DNA of 64,000 nucleotides from assembly GCA_003952965.2 (NCBI GenBank), contig CM025851.1:124001-188000 (forward strand), read 5' to 3'. This DNA comes from Morella rubra. Taxonomy: Eukaryota > Streptophyta > Magnoliopsida > Fagales > Myricaceae. Below, in pieces: positions 49,063 to 62,059 of the stretch (positions are counted from its first letter, which is position 1; each line of letters opens with the position of its first letter). Below the pieces are notes generated by a model, which was not told where the DNA came from, did not search any database, and saw only the letters and a program-made list of their open reading frames with translations. A program made the translations under genes and the position numbers.

Positions 49063-51489
49063 GCTTAGCTAATCATATGAAAGATTGAGAGAAGGGATTT
49101 AAAATGGGTTATCCGGCGAAGAAGAATCCGGGGTGTCTCACTCATCGGAAAGAAGAAAAGATTGATTGTTGGAAGATTATTCCCTTTTTTTTTTTTTTTT
49201 GGTTCCTGTTGCAGTCTTTAATGTTTGTTTCTTGTTTATGGTTGTAGTGTCTCCTCAGTGTAATAGCCAAGTTCCGGATTCCTTTTCACCGGTCCCCATT
49301 GGGTTCCCTAATGAATACTGTTGCTGTCTTACTGATCACTGTCTTGTGCATTTTTGCGGCTTAGTTGTGAGCTGATTTCGGCAGTAATTTCTGAAAAAGC
49401 CTTGGAGGGAATTTGAGCGGGACGGTAGTTTTGTTATTCAATCCGCAAGGCAAAGTAGTGGAGCTCATTATTGGTGTCATTTGTTTGGACACCCGGTTCG
49501 TGCTTTCTTTCATTAGTTGATTCACTCCACTGTTCTTGGTGGTGAATATCTCGGTAAGCAGGACAGACAAAGCTGTGACTGTTATTATTATTATTGCCAA
49601 GGAAGATGAGTGTTCTGGAGCAACATAATGCTTTGTACGGGGGCTATGATTTCATTTCAGACAAACTGATACACCCTAATATTTCAAAATCCTCTCATCA
49701 AAAGGGTGAGCTAATGGGCTTCGTAATAAAGGGCAAATCTGACTTTCAATGCTCCGGTTTGAGAAAGGTCGTCTCATTTTTCTAGACAATGAATTTCCAA
49801 GGACAGCCAGTGGTCTAAGGTATTAGAGTATAGTCCTTAAGTCAAAAGTGACTTAAAGAGCCTGAGGACTTCCCTAGATTCTTAGCACCCACTTTGAAGC
49901 AAAATAATCTAAAGTAGTCAATAGAGTAATGGCAAGGGGAACAACCACAAGGGGAAAAGTGAAAGATAGGGTAAAGAAATAAACAGCCAGCAGGGGCCCA
50001 AGGATACGGATGGTGATAATTTGGAGAAAGAATATTGCGCACTGTGATACTGATGCTGTCGGAATAGAAGCAGTCTTTTTTAATACTTGGTGACCCACGT
50101 CCCTCGGTTTTATTCGCGAACTTTCTTTCAATACCTTCTTTGTTTATTTCATTCAAACCTCTCCCTGCTCCTCTTTCCAACGAGTCATAGAGGCACCAAA
50201 CTCTCGTATGGATTGCCCTTTTTCTTTTTCTGTTGTTCGTTATTTTTCTTTTCCCCATCTTGACATAGTTGCAGACTTGCAGTGCACTCCAAAATCAAAT
50301 AATTAAAAACCACCCTCTTATGAGGTGGGGGAGTCGAGGATATAATTATCGTAGCCATGTGCATAGATTATAAGCAATGAGTTGTTCCCAGGGCAATTAG
50401 CTTTAAGATATTGAAATGGTGTTGGGCCCAAGAGAACCTAATAGATTGAAATCGCCATCCTCAACCAGCACATGTTTCGTCGATAATCTTAAACTTCTTT
50501 AGAGAGAGTCTGACGGAATATCCGAGTCCCCCTTGATCTCTGGAAAGTGACAGAAAGAAAAACCTACTCTTTTCATAATGCTTGTTATTTTCTTAATTGT
50601 AGCGTAAGTTGCCTCCAAGATGGCAATATGCTACTTTTCGTGGCCCAAAAGATGCAGAGTAGCGCTCAGCCCAACCAACTTAAGCCATTTCTCTGGCCAT
50701 TCCTGCTATCAGAGACGAGAGATAAATAGGGCATTCGAGACTTCAACTTCAACAGTGGTATGTCAATTTTACTTTCCCTAGTTTACAATGAGGGCCAGCA
50801 CAGCAACAGCAACAACAAAAAAGCTACAAAAGCGTCTCGTTCATTCTTTAGAGGAGAGAAAAGCGATAAAGAAGGACATTAAAGCACTATTGACACTATA
50901 GGATTAGGATAAAGTGTTGCATATGGCTTTCGTATTTGTTTAGTTTTTTGGGTCCTTGCTTGCTTTGTCGAGGGACAAAATGATACCTCTCATCTTTTTG
51001 GTTGCGGTCATGGAAATTGAGTCCTGACTGAGAGCATATGGTGGTGTTGGAGTTGTGTATCTGAAAGACAAAGCTCGCGCATCTCCCAATAAATACCCAC
51101 TTGAGGTAATTATGTACATGAAGCGGGCAGTGCAGGCTTTTTGAAGTCTCTACCATGAGAACTATTGGATCGGCGTTGAGGATATGTTTGGCAGGGGACT
51201 CGACTCAAATATAGCAGGGTAGGCAGATGGGAGTTGTTTTGCGTCTTGGTTTTGAGACTGCTACTGTGACTGATCATGGACAAATCACCTTCCACACAGA
51301 CGAGACGAGCGAGGCTTTTTTTTTTTTTCCTTCATTAACGATAAACTAGTTCAAAACATTAGAGAAGTACAGAAAGGTCCACGTCACATGACTGGACTAC
51401 AGAAGGAATACGAGAGTCGTCACGCATGCCAAACATTCTCTGATTCAGTGAGCCAACTGATTTTGAGCTCCGGGAATCCAAGCGAAGGT

Positions 51490-51680
51490 TCAACCCGGAT
51501 GCTGCTGCAGATAAGCACGAGGGGCACAGATGAGTTCTTTTATCAGAGGTCCAGGGTCCCCAGAATTACTCCAGTCCTGCCATAACTGTTGGCAATCGGA
51601 CTCAAAATCCACTTCTTCCCACTGAAGATCTTCAGCAATAGGCTCCGTGTAGACTGTAGAGAGAGCAATGGGAGTCTCTA
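51490..51680 (-). other. Possible orphan exon or gene remnant
   Basis: A minus-strand frame preceded by CTCTTTTAG reads ETPIALSTVYTEPIAEDLQW, then EEVDFESDCQQLWQDWSNSG and DPGPLIKELICAPRAYL before its stop. The acidic and Trp-rich composition looks more protein-like than its surroundings. I found no partner exon and do not recognise the family. It could be the last exon of an unannotated gene, a remnant, or chance. Confidence 0.22.
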
Positions 51681-52470
51681 AAAGAGACAGCAATGCTTGA
51701 GTATTGCGAATTCACAGCTACATCCATATTAATATTGCACTTGAAACGACCTTGAAGAGGGTGAACTCAACGCCTCCACACCTCTGCATCTGCCTGTCTC
51801 CAAGCGGCCGCATATCTACTTCGCACATTAAAAATAAAGGATGGCCAGATAACATGAGCTTCCCCCTATGCACAACGTCATTACGCACGCCAACTGTATT
51901 GTATTTGTATGATCGGGGTTGATGCGGGATAAGGTTTATAGCGTCATTTCCAAAAATTTCCTATTATTGTGGAATCTGACTTTCGAATCTAAATTAATAA
52001 AAATGGTTTTTATCCGAAGCTCATTTTTTAACAATATTATGGCCGAAGGAGGGAACAAATACCCTTCAAATTTCGAATTAAAACAGGAGTCATCCACGTG
52101 GCGTAACCCAAATCTACTGGATTTAGAACTAGAAGGGTTTGGAAATTGCGTAACCCAAACCTATGTCTTCCGATGTCCTGCAAAGTAAGGAGATCTGTGC
52201 ACGGGATCTGCTTGGGTTTTTGGGGCATAGGAGCAGGAAAGTAGGCCCAATGGGTAAGGCAAAGTAGCAAGGGAGGCCAAAAGATTCCTTATTCGTTTCC
52301 GTAAACTGCTCCAGCTCGGGTCAGGAGTCCCCTGGCCCTCCTGCTCGTCAATCGTCATTTGAGAAGAATAATAGGAATAAACGGTGAGGATTGTGATTGT
52401 TTTGGATCTTTTGATTGGAAAAGGACGCCACTGCCAGAGAAATAGAGTTGTAAATCTGGGCATCTTTGGC

Positions 52471-52690
52471 TACGTTTAGTTTAGGTTTCAAAATAATTTT
52501 TTTATTTGTATTTTTTTAGAAATACTGTAGATTCTTTTAAGATTGATAAAAAATATGTTAAAAATTATTAGAATTTATAAAAAATTATTAAGATCAGTAA
52601 AAATGTATTAAAATTGATAAAAAAATGAATATGATGAGCGTTTGAAAACGTTCGAAACACTACGATATATGTTTGGAGAGCAATTTTATT
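52471..52690. mobile_element. AT-rich MITE-like element B, copy 2
   Basis: Shares with copy 1 the sequence of blocks TTTTTAGAAATA, GATTGATAAAAAAT and TTAAAAATTATTAGAATTTA. The left end CTACGTTTAG and the right end CGTTCGAAACAC are diverged. Non-coding. Confidence 0.45.
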
Positions 52691-53008
52691 TTTGGCGTCC
52701 CGTCCAGTCCAACGTATCCATAAGCATGCTTTTTTGAAACTTATATAAACAAAAAAAATATAAATAAATTAAATAATAAAAAAACAGATGCAAAGTAAAA
52801 GAATTTTCCCCTCAACCTCTAATTATTAAATTACGATCACCAATTCAAGTTAAGCAAAGTGATTTGTGATTTGCTTTGTAATAGAGAATCAATTCCACGT
52901 AAAACCCCGAAACCCTTGACTGACTCCCAATTTCCCAAAGCAATGCCCAATTCCAATTCCCCAAATTAAGGGTTTTCCATTACCAGTTATCCCTAGCGAA
53001 TTCAGAAA

Positions 53009-56000
53009 ATGTCCTCCGAGGAAGTAGGAATGGGTCCCTCCCACTCCCACTCCTCCCACTCCAACCAGCTGGTCTTCCAAGACGACGCCTTGCCCTTGCG
53101 CTTCAACTGCTCCGCCACCCAGCGCCGGGTCGGAGACCCGGGCTCCAAGACCCGAGAGCTCTCCTGCTTCATAGACGACAAGCTCTTCTATTCGCCACCC
53201 CAAGGGCCCCACTTCCGCCGAACCGACTGGAACGGGAATGGCAGCGCTACCACCCCCAGCGCCGAAGATTCCGATGAAGACGAAGACGACGACGACGACG
53301 AGGTCGACGACGCTGACGGTGAAGTTGAAAGACTTGTCGCTGACGTTGACGAAAGCAACATCAACCATAATTCTGGCAATCAAGTTGATAGAAGTACCGA
53401 TGCCAATACTGCTAATGGAAGTGGCAGCGTGCATGGTGGTGCGGACAAAATGGGAAATGGGAACGCCAAGCACCACCATTCTACTTTTGGTACGATCTTT
53501 GGGAAATTGCAAATCTTTCGTTTCCAAATTTAGGACTTTCTTTCTCTTTTGCTTTTGGTGGCGCTTTTTTTTTCTTTTTGTTTTTTTGGTGTGATCGTGA
53601 ATTGGGTTTGGTGATAGGGTCGAGTTGTGGCAGAGAAGTGTTGGTGAAGGATGGGAATGTCGGTCAGTCGGTGAATGAAACGACGAGCGAGAATCATCAC
53701 CATCATCAGCAGCAGCAAGGAAGCTTCAGGCTCGGGGGTTACCAAAATGCAGTTACGATTGCAGAACCTGATGGGGTGTTGTATTACTCTCAGTATTTGC
53801 ACGGCACCGAGGGTTCTGCTGCTGTTGCTGCTTCTGCTTCTCCTTCTGGGCACAAGGACGCAGTAGTAGTTGTAGACAACGGTTGCGGGTTTAGTGGAAG
53901 AAAAGATGTTTCCTTGTCGAGCGAGTCCGGAGAGTCTCTCAGGGCGATTCTCTCGGACCCTGTCACGTAAGTTCGTTTTTGTCTTTGATCCTGATCTGCT
54001 TTTTGGTATTGCTTTATCTCTTATTTTTGATCATTTTTTGCGACTTAGGTTCAGCTGAGATGGAATTAATTTTAATCACTGTGTTCCAGGATGCATTCAT
54101 GATCTTCATTTTAGTTACTGGTTAACCGTAAGCTATAATATCCCGTGGAGAAGAGAAGAGAAAGAGAGAGAAGAGAGAGGGGGCGGGGGGGGGATGAGGC
54201 TAAATTGTTTGGCTTTTCTTGTGATTTTGACTGTCAAGCTAGATTATTTTTTATGCTGAAAATCTTCCTTAAATGTCATATTGTGGATATTCTGACCACC
54301 ACAGCCTATATGGGAATAACATTAACTGACAGTGGAGGATTTTTGGTGGTAACTTGGGTTGAACCCAGGTGTATCAATAATCTCTTCATCTATGTTCAAC
54401 TGTGCCTTAATAAATGATTCCATGGGTTAAATTAATGTCATTATATGTTGAAAAGAAAAAAAAAAATAGATTTGGCGAGGTCTTCTATAACGATATTATA
54501 TGAATCTATTTATATACATATGAATTTAGTTATGTGCACTAGTGCATGCCCCTGAGCGTTTTCCCTGATGAATCTTTCTTGTGGCCTGTTTTAATTTGAC
54601 TTTCGTGATGATAGTCATTGCTGATACTTCAAACTTACATATCTTTTACTTCAGGGGAGCTCTCATGGATGATGCAATGATATTGCCTTGTGGGCATTCT
54701 TTTGGGGGTGGTGGCCTACAGCATGTTACTAGGATGGTGAGTTATTGAGAGATTCCTTTTGGAAGTGAACATTTCAACATTATTGAAAAATTGTACGTAA
54801 TTTTCTGGTGCTGAGTAAAATTCACCAGAATAGTAGTTTTGTCTTTGAAGTGACCATCGATTTAAGCTTTTGCCCTCATACTTTTTTGTTATCTAGGTTG
54901 GTAATGATTATTTACTTGAAAAATCCTTTAGCTGAGGCATAGAAGTGAACATATGTGCTGAAAACACCTTACTTCCTCATAGTTTGCTGTGACAATATGC
55001 GAGATTGGCTCATTTTATGATCCAATACAGGCACTTCATTTACCAACTTCTGTGCATCTTGATCATTCTAAGCCATGTTTTCTGGGTACGTTTTCTTCTG
55101 GTGTTACAATGGCGAGAATTATATTGCTTCATCAACTATATTTACAATTCTCAAGCATCCCCTTTTCGCTTGCTGTTGCGTATTTGATTTCTGTGGACAA
55201 TTAGTTTCGGGCATCTGGTTTCCTGGTTTGGAAGTATTTTTCATGGGTGTACTAGTAGCAGTGCTTCTGATTATGGTTGTGACACTGTCCTCTAACTAAA
55301 TTGTATGATGCATCTTCAGAAAGCATGCTACAGTTGTTCTCAGTCAATTACGGAAGACTCAATAGCTCCAAATCTCTGTAAGTCTACTCATATTATAGAA
55401 GATTATCGTAATCTACTTACGGTTTTGGTGAGCCATGGTCTATTTTTCTAGTGCATCTACTTCAGTTAATGTCAGAAACACTCAGACAGCCAGAATAGAA
55501 TTTTTTGGTTACTCAATTACACACGTCTGACTTAGTTGCAATGGCAGAACCTTTTTCATTCTACTGAGGCTGCAGGATGCCTTGACCAACAACAATCTTT
55601 TTTGTCGTAAAACACAAAAAGTTTGTTGACACATTAGATGTCTGGATTTGCTGCTACAAGCTCCAGAGTTGGTACTTGATGTTTTGAAATGAATTTATGA
55701 TATAAAATATCCACTCTGATGAAGATGAAATTGGATCAAGTTAAAGGGCGGTCGGGGGAAGAATCCAAACTCCAGAGAAGAGACTGGAATCTCCTTCCTC
55801 CCCCCACCCCCTCTCTCCTCCCCTCTGAGAAGCTGTCATTGTTATTTTGGTGAAAAGTAGTCCACCTGTCATAGTGATAACAATTAATGACATTCTTACA
55901 ATTCTTAGGGCTGCAAGATTAGAGTGTCAGTATTTTACTCATTCTGATTATTTTCTTCTTCTATCTTGGTTGGCTTTACATGTTCAGCTCTGCGAGCTGC

Positions 56001-57323
56001 AGTGCAGGCATTCCGCCGGGAAGAAGAATTACAGTTTTATCGGTCATCCAAAAGAAGAAGAGAAAGGTTTGACCAGGTAAGGCTTTTCATGCATCAACGT
56101 TGGTCTGCCTGGAGAGTTGACAGCCTGACTGCTCACAATTTGACATTCCTCTTTAAGTGCCTTTTGTTTCATGTAGGACAAGGGTGGTTTCTGTGATTCA
56201 ACTCTCATGGATCCTCCCAGGGGTAGAGGCGTTCAGTTTCCATTTGCAGTGATGGACAGGGTCATTATAAAGGTTCTTTATATATCTTTTTAATGAAGAT
56301 AATGTATGAAGCTGTTCTTGTTTTTCTTTTTTAATAGTTTGTGGAAACTAATAATCAGTGGGAAATGAATTAGGGGAACAAGAGGACACCACAGCGCTTT
56401 GTTGGACGTGAGGCTATTGTAACTACACAATGCTTAAATGGATGGTCAGATGTTTTTCTGTTTCTCTTTCCTATTCCTTTGTTGATTTTCCAGTGCTTGA
56501 AATGCATTAAGATCCCTTTCTTAGCATCAAATTTGTCTGAATTTCAATGCTGAGTAGGAGTGGATGTTAGGGCTCTATATAGAGCTAAAAAACAGGAAAA
56601 AATCTATGTTGACTAGTTTTGATTGATTACATTTCTGGGGTGCGAATTTGAGTCTTCATACTGTGCTTGGACTGGTCACATAGGATGATTGAGTGAAGTG
56701 GGTACCAACTCTGACAATGCATTCGTGGAATGCTGGAGAAATGTTGAGCTGGTATTATGGTAGTTATAGTTGGAACCCCGGGCTTATTTTCTGGAGTGTC
56801 CCGGGGCTGATTTTTCTGTAGGTATTTTGATTTCATAGAGGAATTTGGGTCAGATCAATACCCTTTTTTTTTCTGATATGATCAAGATGATAACCTTCTC
56901 TATACCTGTCATTGAAGTTAGAGTGGTCATTGAATATTCAGTAGCTTGATTAGAGAACAGTTGAGGAACACATGGGCACACTTATTTCGAGTGAGTCAAT
57001 GGATGTATGATTCTGCATTAAAATAGATGCAAAAGCAGGACAGAGAGAATTACGGGAATGAGACATCAGAAAGAGACCTGTTTCCCTTGGTTTAGCTACT
57101 CCTTGTATTATAGTAGAAGACGGCTTATGTTGAATTCTTCATTCTGAATGGAAAATGGAAACAAATTACATGTGCCTTATTACTAATGCAAACTATCCAT
57201 AGGTATGTTGTGAAGACATTGGACAATGCGGAGAGTGTAAAATTGCAGTATCGATCACTTGCCAAGGTTGACGATCCATCCTCGAAGTCGATGTCAAGTA
57301 AGATGGCACCAAACTGGCTCTAG
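53009..57323 (+). CDS. PUB62: U-box protein, PUB62-like
   Basis: Eight exons (53009-53489, 53618-53966, 54655-54736, 55320-55377, 55988-56076, 56177-56272, 56374-56444, 57203-57323) join in phase to 448 residues. The N-terminal half is low complexity: His/Ser-rich start, an acidic run of about 15 Asp/Glu residues, His and Gln tracts. Residues about 270-330 form the U-box: LSDPVTGALMDDAMILPCGH, then SFGGGGLQHVTRM, KACYSCSQSITEDSIAPNL and LRAAVQAFRREEELQ, the usual E2-docking fold of plant PUB ubiquitin ligases. A basic patch (SSKRRRERF) and a conserved C-terminal domain (GRGVQFPFAVMDRVIIKGNK ... FVGREAIVTTQCLNGWYVVK) follow. Domain order matches PUB62 (At2g40640 from memory). Cys-x-His and Cys-x2-Cys are kept in the U-box, which is unusual. 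Confidence 0.9.
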
Positions 57324-58598
57324 GATTGCAGCATACAAATGGCACAATTCGACTGTGAAATGTAGTTATCAATTGCCCATTTGAAATATCTATTCCAAAT
57401 CAGAGGGTTGTTTTTTGTACTATATTGTATTTCTTACAAGACTCGAGATGTTCGGGACTTGTAAATAATGGAAACCTTGTCATTGCTGGTGAGAAGAAAC
57501 CTGAGGGAGAGTTGAGGTAGGAACAATATATTAGTAGGCATTGTTTTAGTTATGTGAGTAGCTGTTGTAATATTTAAGGAAAGCTTGAGCTTGTGTACAA
57601 AAGGGAAATGAACGCGTTGTAAGCAATTTTGGTTTATAGAATGAGTGGTGCTTCAGTTTGTTGCTCTGCAAACACACGCTCTCTTATTTTGTGCCCAAAT
57701 GCAGTCTATGCAAACGTCTGATTGTGTAGTAGGAATTTCGTGATTGATTGCTCGTTTTGGAGAAACAGCTTTCTGAGGAACTCAAATTTTCTATACGTGG
57801 AGAGATGGAGCCTGCATTTTATACCATACAATCCACAATAAGTGGAGAGTACTGAGTATACGAGTGAAGCACCTTGAGCTTGGAAAAGGAAGTTACTTGT
57901 GATCTAAGCCAAGAAACACAAGGAAAGAGAATTGCCCCCCGGCATGATTTATATCCACGGAATCTGCAAAGGAACCTTTATTTTTTCGTAGCATTTTTCA
58001 GGGAACACTTTGCAGCAATGGTTTCAGACGTGCCACCAAAGCAAACTGAAGGAAAGATAGTAACTGGTCCAATCATCCTCACAACATAAATCACTAAGAG
58101 AACGCATTTACAGTACAAAAGATTGACAACAGGAAATACGTTACAATTGTGAAATTTTCCAGCTCCCACAGTTCTGTCAAAAGTAAAGGGGAAAAAATAT
58201 TCTCAGAACTTTCTAATTCCTCAATAAGAGTTCTGACAAGTAATGATATCAAACCAAAGAATGATCTGGGTTTCTAATGTTACAAGGCGGGAGCTCAACC
58301 ACTACCACTAGTTGCAGAACATTCATCTGGGAGCTCAATCACGAGTCCCAAAATGAACGTGTAAGTTCAGCAAGGCTGGTCAATCTCATTAGAAAAAGGG
58401 TAGAAGAGACTAGTTTTTTTTAACCCTAAGGGCCGCGGCCCATTAAAGAAATTACAACAGAAGGGGCCCAAAGGCTAACAACCTAGGGGCCGTGACCCAT
58501 TAAAGAGGACGCAAGGCCCTCGGTTAGTAAGCTCAGAGATTCACGGAAAACGGACGCGCCCGGGTAAGTGGGCCCACACCCGCGTGAGCCACGTTAAA
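57324..58598. other. Convergent spacer with possible retroposon tail
   Basis: Holds the 3' UTRs of the U-box gene (+) and of the last gene (-). Near 58420-58506 a T-run is followed by two copies of a GGGGCCG..CCCATTAAAGA motif; see that entry. Confidence 0.5.
58421..58525 (-). mobile_element. Possible 3' end of a non-LTR retroposon
   Basis: On the minus strand the segment contains two related blocks with TCTTTAATGGG (from 58506 and 58449), TGTTGTAATTTC, and ends in AGGGTTAAAAAAAA. A repeated GC-rich block with a terminal A-run resembles a truncated LINE or SINE tail. There is no reverse transcriptase frame and no target-site duplication that I could identify. Confidence 0.3.
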
Positions 58599-61500
58599 TC
58601 AGAAACAGGGTAGGTTCTCTGCCAACAGAGAGTTGGATGTCGAGTAAATGGAAGCTGCAGCAGCCATAAGAGCCATTTCCCTATCATCTGGCCCATCCCG
58701 TATTCTTGATCTGCAAGATGAACGACATAACAAACAGTGAAACTCAAGGACTAATCATTTCTAACAAGAAACCGATGTGATCCAACGGTTTATTTAGTGT
58801 TCTTTTGGCCTGGCAACCTCACTAGAGCACCCAAGGGGTACCTCAGAACAGAAAGTTGCCACAACCCAGATTATCTCTCTCATAGACCAGATTTCTCCTC
58901 TTCTTTTCCTCACAATTGTCCATCAGAAGTAATAAACTGATTGCATTAACATTAATTACAGAACGCATGAGCTGGTATGGCAGCTGCATACATTAAAATT
59001 TTCTCTCTGTAACCGTAGCTGAAAATTTTGTTATATGAGGTTCCACTAGGACATATCCACAAGTTCAATAGCTTGATTATAGAAGCAGCAACTATGACAA
59101 GCTTTACCTGGAGTCATTTTCTGACGTTCCCTGCCGTGCCACACCAAATGCCATATTCAAGTTGACATATTGCAGGCCCCGGTCACACTGCAGCTGCATC
59201 TCTTTTACTTGGTTTAACCAACTTTCCTGAAATTGAAAGAATGAACTCTCTTAATGCCACTCAATTAGCTAGAAATCTTCTCTTTTCTGTCGAACAAAAG
59301 AGGTTTCCGATTTCCCCTTAAAAACCTCATTCTTCATGTGCAAAAAATATCATGGTGAAAGAGAACTTGGTCAAGCATAAACTAATAAGTTATGCGCTAT
59401 GGGTAGTTGAGGAAGAATATTTTCGGTCAAATTTTGATCCTTCTTACGTAGACAGTGCCTACGTCGTCACAGACATTAGGGCAAGGAGTTTTTTCATGCC
59501 AGATACAATGAAAATACTTCTTAAAACTTCAAGTGAAACAGAAAAATATCTTTGATACATACAAGTTCTTTATGTTCTTCAGTAAGCGCTTTATCCATCT
59601 GATCAAACAGCATGCTCCATCTTGCTATATGCATGTCCGCAGTAGCACGATTCGAAAATCTCTCACTAGAAGTTTGCGTCGCATGGTGATTAGTCTCTTG
59701 ATTACATGAGAATTCTTTTGATATCAAGAACGGCAGCTCTGTAGTAATTACAGCTTGAATTCTATTCTTACTACGTTGCAGGGCTGCATTCCCAGAACGG
59801 CATCATCATCAAACAAATTCAAGTAAAACACTGTCGAGAACCTCGCATTATGATACCAAGAAAACAGAGTACCTGAAAGACGTCCTTTAATATCTTGATG
59901 AAGAAGCTCCAACCATTGAAAAGCAACACTAGCAGCTGAAAAAGAGAAAAACATTTAGGCTCAGGTTTTCCTCCTTTCTCATTAGTCCCCTTAGGCCATC
60001 TTTACTGGTGCCTAATTATGCATGATATCACCTTCCTGTCAATCCTCCTAGTAAAACTATCGCAAGTTTCTTGTTGTACAAGAGTGTATTTCTGAAAATT
60101 CAAGTTCTCTTACACCCATGAGATTACGACCAATTACACAGGTTTTTTGCTGCCTTTTATACCTCTTCTCAATAAGATTTTGTGAAAAATGAATAAAGAA
60201 GGCAGTAAGCATTTGAAGCAATTACGGAATAGAAGATAACCAGGGAAGTGTACACTAACCGTTCACAGTGCTGGCCCAGTTTGCTGAATCCTCAGTAGTT
60301 GCAGAACTAGCATTCTCAGACGCTTGTGCTGATGATGTTAACTTCGGCTCTATCCTATCATCATTGCTTACAGGGATAGACTGTGAGGCACAAGTTTTAT
60401 CACAAACCCTCTCTACCGTGCTTAACTCACCATGTCCACCTCTGCCCTCCCCAATTGAATAAGAAAACTTATTCATTGGTGTAGAGCACGCTCTTGTCTG
60501 CCTGATCCCAGATGCAGTGCCCAAAGGTCCATCTTCCTGACAAAAACTGACTCGATGTATTGCTGAATCCTTCCTATTTTCGAGGTCCATCCTGTTGCTA
60601 CCTTCTGTAGTTCCACTTTTCATATGAGCTACCTGTTTGCTTCCAATATTTCGATTTTCAATTTTTTCTGATCTTACGAGGGCCTCTATAATGGAGTGTA
60701 CCTGCTTTCTGTTTCTCACATGGTTTATAATCCCAGGGTTCAATCCATGGAGCAGTCCACTTGGGGCAGCAATCTTAGTAAAACGGTCAACTTGTTCTCT
60801 CTTTGCAAGCTCCATCTTTTTCTTGATCACATCATTTTTACTTTTTCTCACGCGTTTCTTTGGTATTGGTATGCCTCCATAAGAAGATGAGAGAAAACCA
60901 TTTTGCTTCATCTGCTCCCAACGTCTCTTTGGATCTTTCTCATCCAATGGGCCCAAAGAACTCCCGCACTCGGAGAAATCTCTTGACTTCAAATGGTGAT
61001 GAATTTTGGAAGAATAAGACGTTTCCTGACTTACTGAGCTAGATACATCTTCTGCATTAAGATCAACGCCAATGCCTCCTGAGGTTACCAAATTACTATT
61101 ATGTACCTTCTCATGCTTCCCGAGGTTAAAATCCTCACCGCATTTCTGACTATCTCCATGGTCCGAATCTTCCCCAACACAAACTTTAGCGTTGAGATCC
61201 AGTGCAAATGAGTTCCTTCCAGTTTTCTCCGCTTGAGAAGCATCGAAATCCGAAATTACAGGCACCTTAGTAACTTGGGACATCTCTTCTTCATCAAATT
61301 GAAATTGATCCCTGGATTCTTTGTTTTTCGATGGTTTTGGATGACGGGTAGTGACTCCTGTGGTATAAATGCAGGAACTAACTGTTTGTGAAATGAAAAC
61401 CACCTTCACACATACGAAATGGAGAGAGAGAAAAAAACTAATGAACTAATGAAGTATGTGTTTAAAATCAGACCAAATGTGCAACCCTTGTAAAGTGCAT

Positions 61501-62059
61501 ATACATCTTACTTAATTCATTACTTTCTTTCTGTTCTCAGGTTTGGCTTCCATTCTAGTTACAAGATGAGTAAGTGCAAAGTGGTTCATCAGCAAAGTGG
61601 TTCATCGGCACTCTATAAGTATTGGAGAATCAGGAGCAAAGAAAAATAAGGAGGCATCCAAAATGGCACTTCAATGGTTACCCAAGTTTGGAAAACGAAT
61701 CAAAATTAGTAATGAGTTAACTGAGAGAGTTGTAAGCTTCAAAATACAACAAGAAAAAAATACCAATCTAAAAGCCACCTTTAAAACAAAACTCAAAGCT
61801 TTAAAGAAGACTTCACCTTCAGACCAGCACACCGATTCAAAATCTCCCATATTAACCCGCTTACGAGCGGACTCGCCCTTTTCTTCGAATCCAGCCCTGC
61901 TGCGGTTCTCAGTAATCTAAGACAGGCCAAACCAAGTAAACAAATATCCATAAGAAGTCTAATACCTAAAGACAACTTCTTCCGAAGCACCCTAGAGTAA
62001 ATGTATCCAACCTTTGAATCCCATCTGGGCATCAATGAGGAATCGCCTTGATCTTCCAT
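58599..62059 (-). CDS. Conserved plant protein resembling UCP030365 family
   Basis: Seven exons join in phase to 586 residues: 62012-62059, 61817-61916, 60260-61357, 59873-59935, 59563-59783, 59108-59226 and 58599-58710. The start MEDQGDSSLMPRWDSK is followed by a long, charged, probably disordered region with two LDLNA/VDLNAE motifs resembling EAR-type (LxLxL) repression motifs. A basic segment with a likely nuclear signal comes next (PKKRVRKSKNDVIKKKMELAKREQVDRFTKIAAPSGLLHGLNPGI), then a helical C-terminal part (ASVAFQWLELLHQDIKGRL ... FDQMDKALTEEHKELESWLNQVKEMQLQC). I recall this as the uncharacterised conserved family UCP030365 (At2g40630), which also adjoins PUB62 in Arabidopsis. Function is unknown; nuclear location is inferred. 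Exon 2 uses the donor GAAG before GTGAAG because only that keeps phase. Confidence 0.75.

Larger units (their letters stand above)
49063..53008. other. Large intergenic region with element B copy 2
   Basis: Nearly 4 kb without a firm gene. Element B copy 2 lies at 52471-52690. On the minus strand a possible exon at 51490-51680 is listed separately. The last 150 bp are the 5' UTR and promoter of the U-box gene. Confidence 0.5.

Noticed and set aside
52889..53527. 212-codon minus-strand frame
   Set aside because: It is antisense to exon 1 of the U-box gene, whose Asp/Glu/Ser-rich codons leave the reverse frame open.
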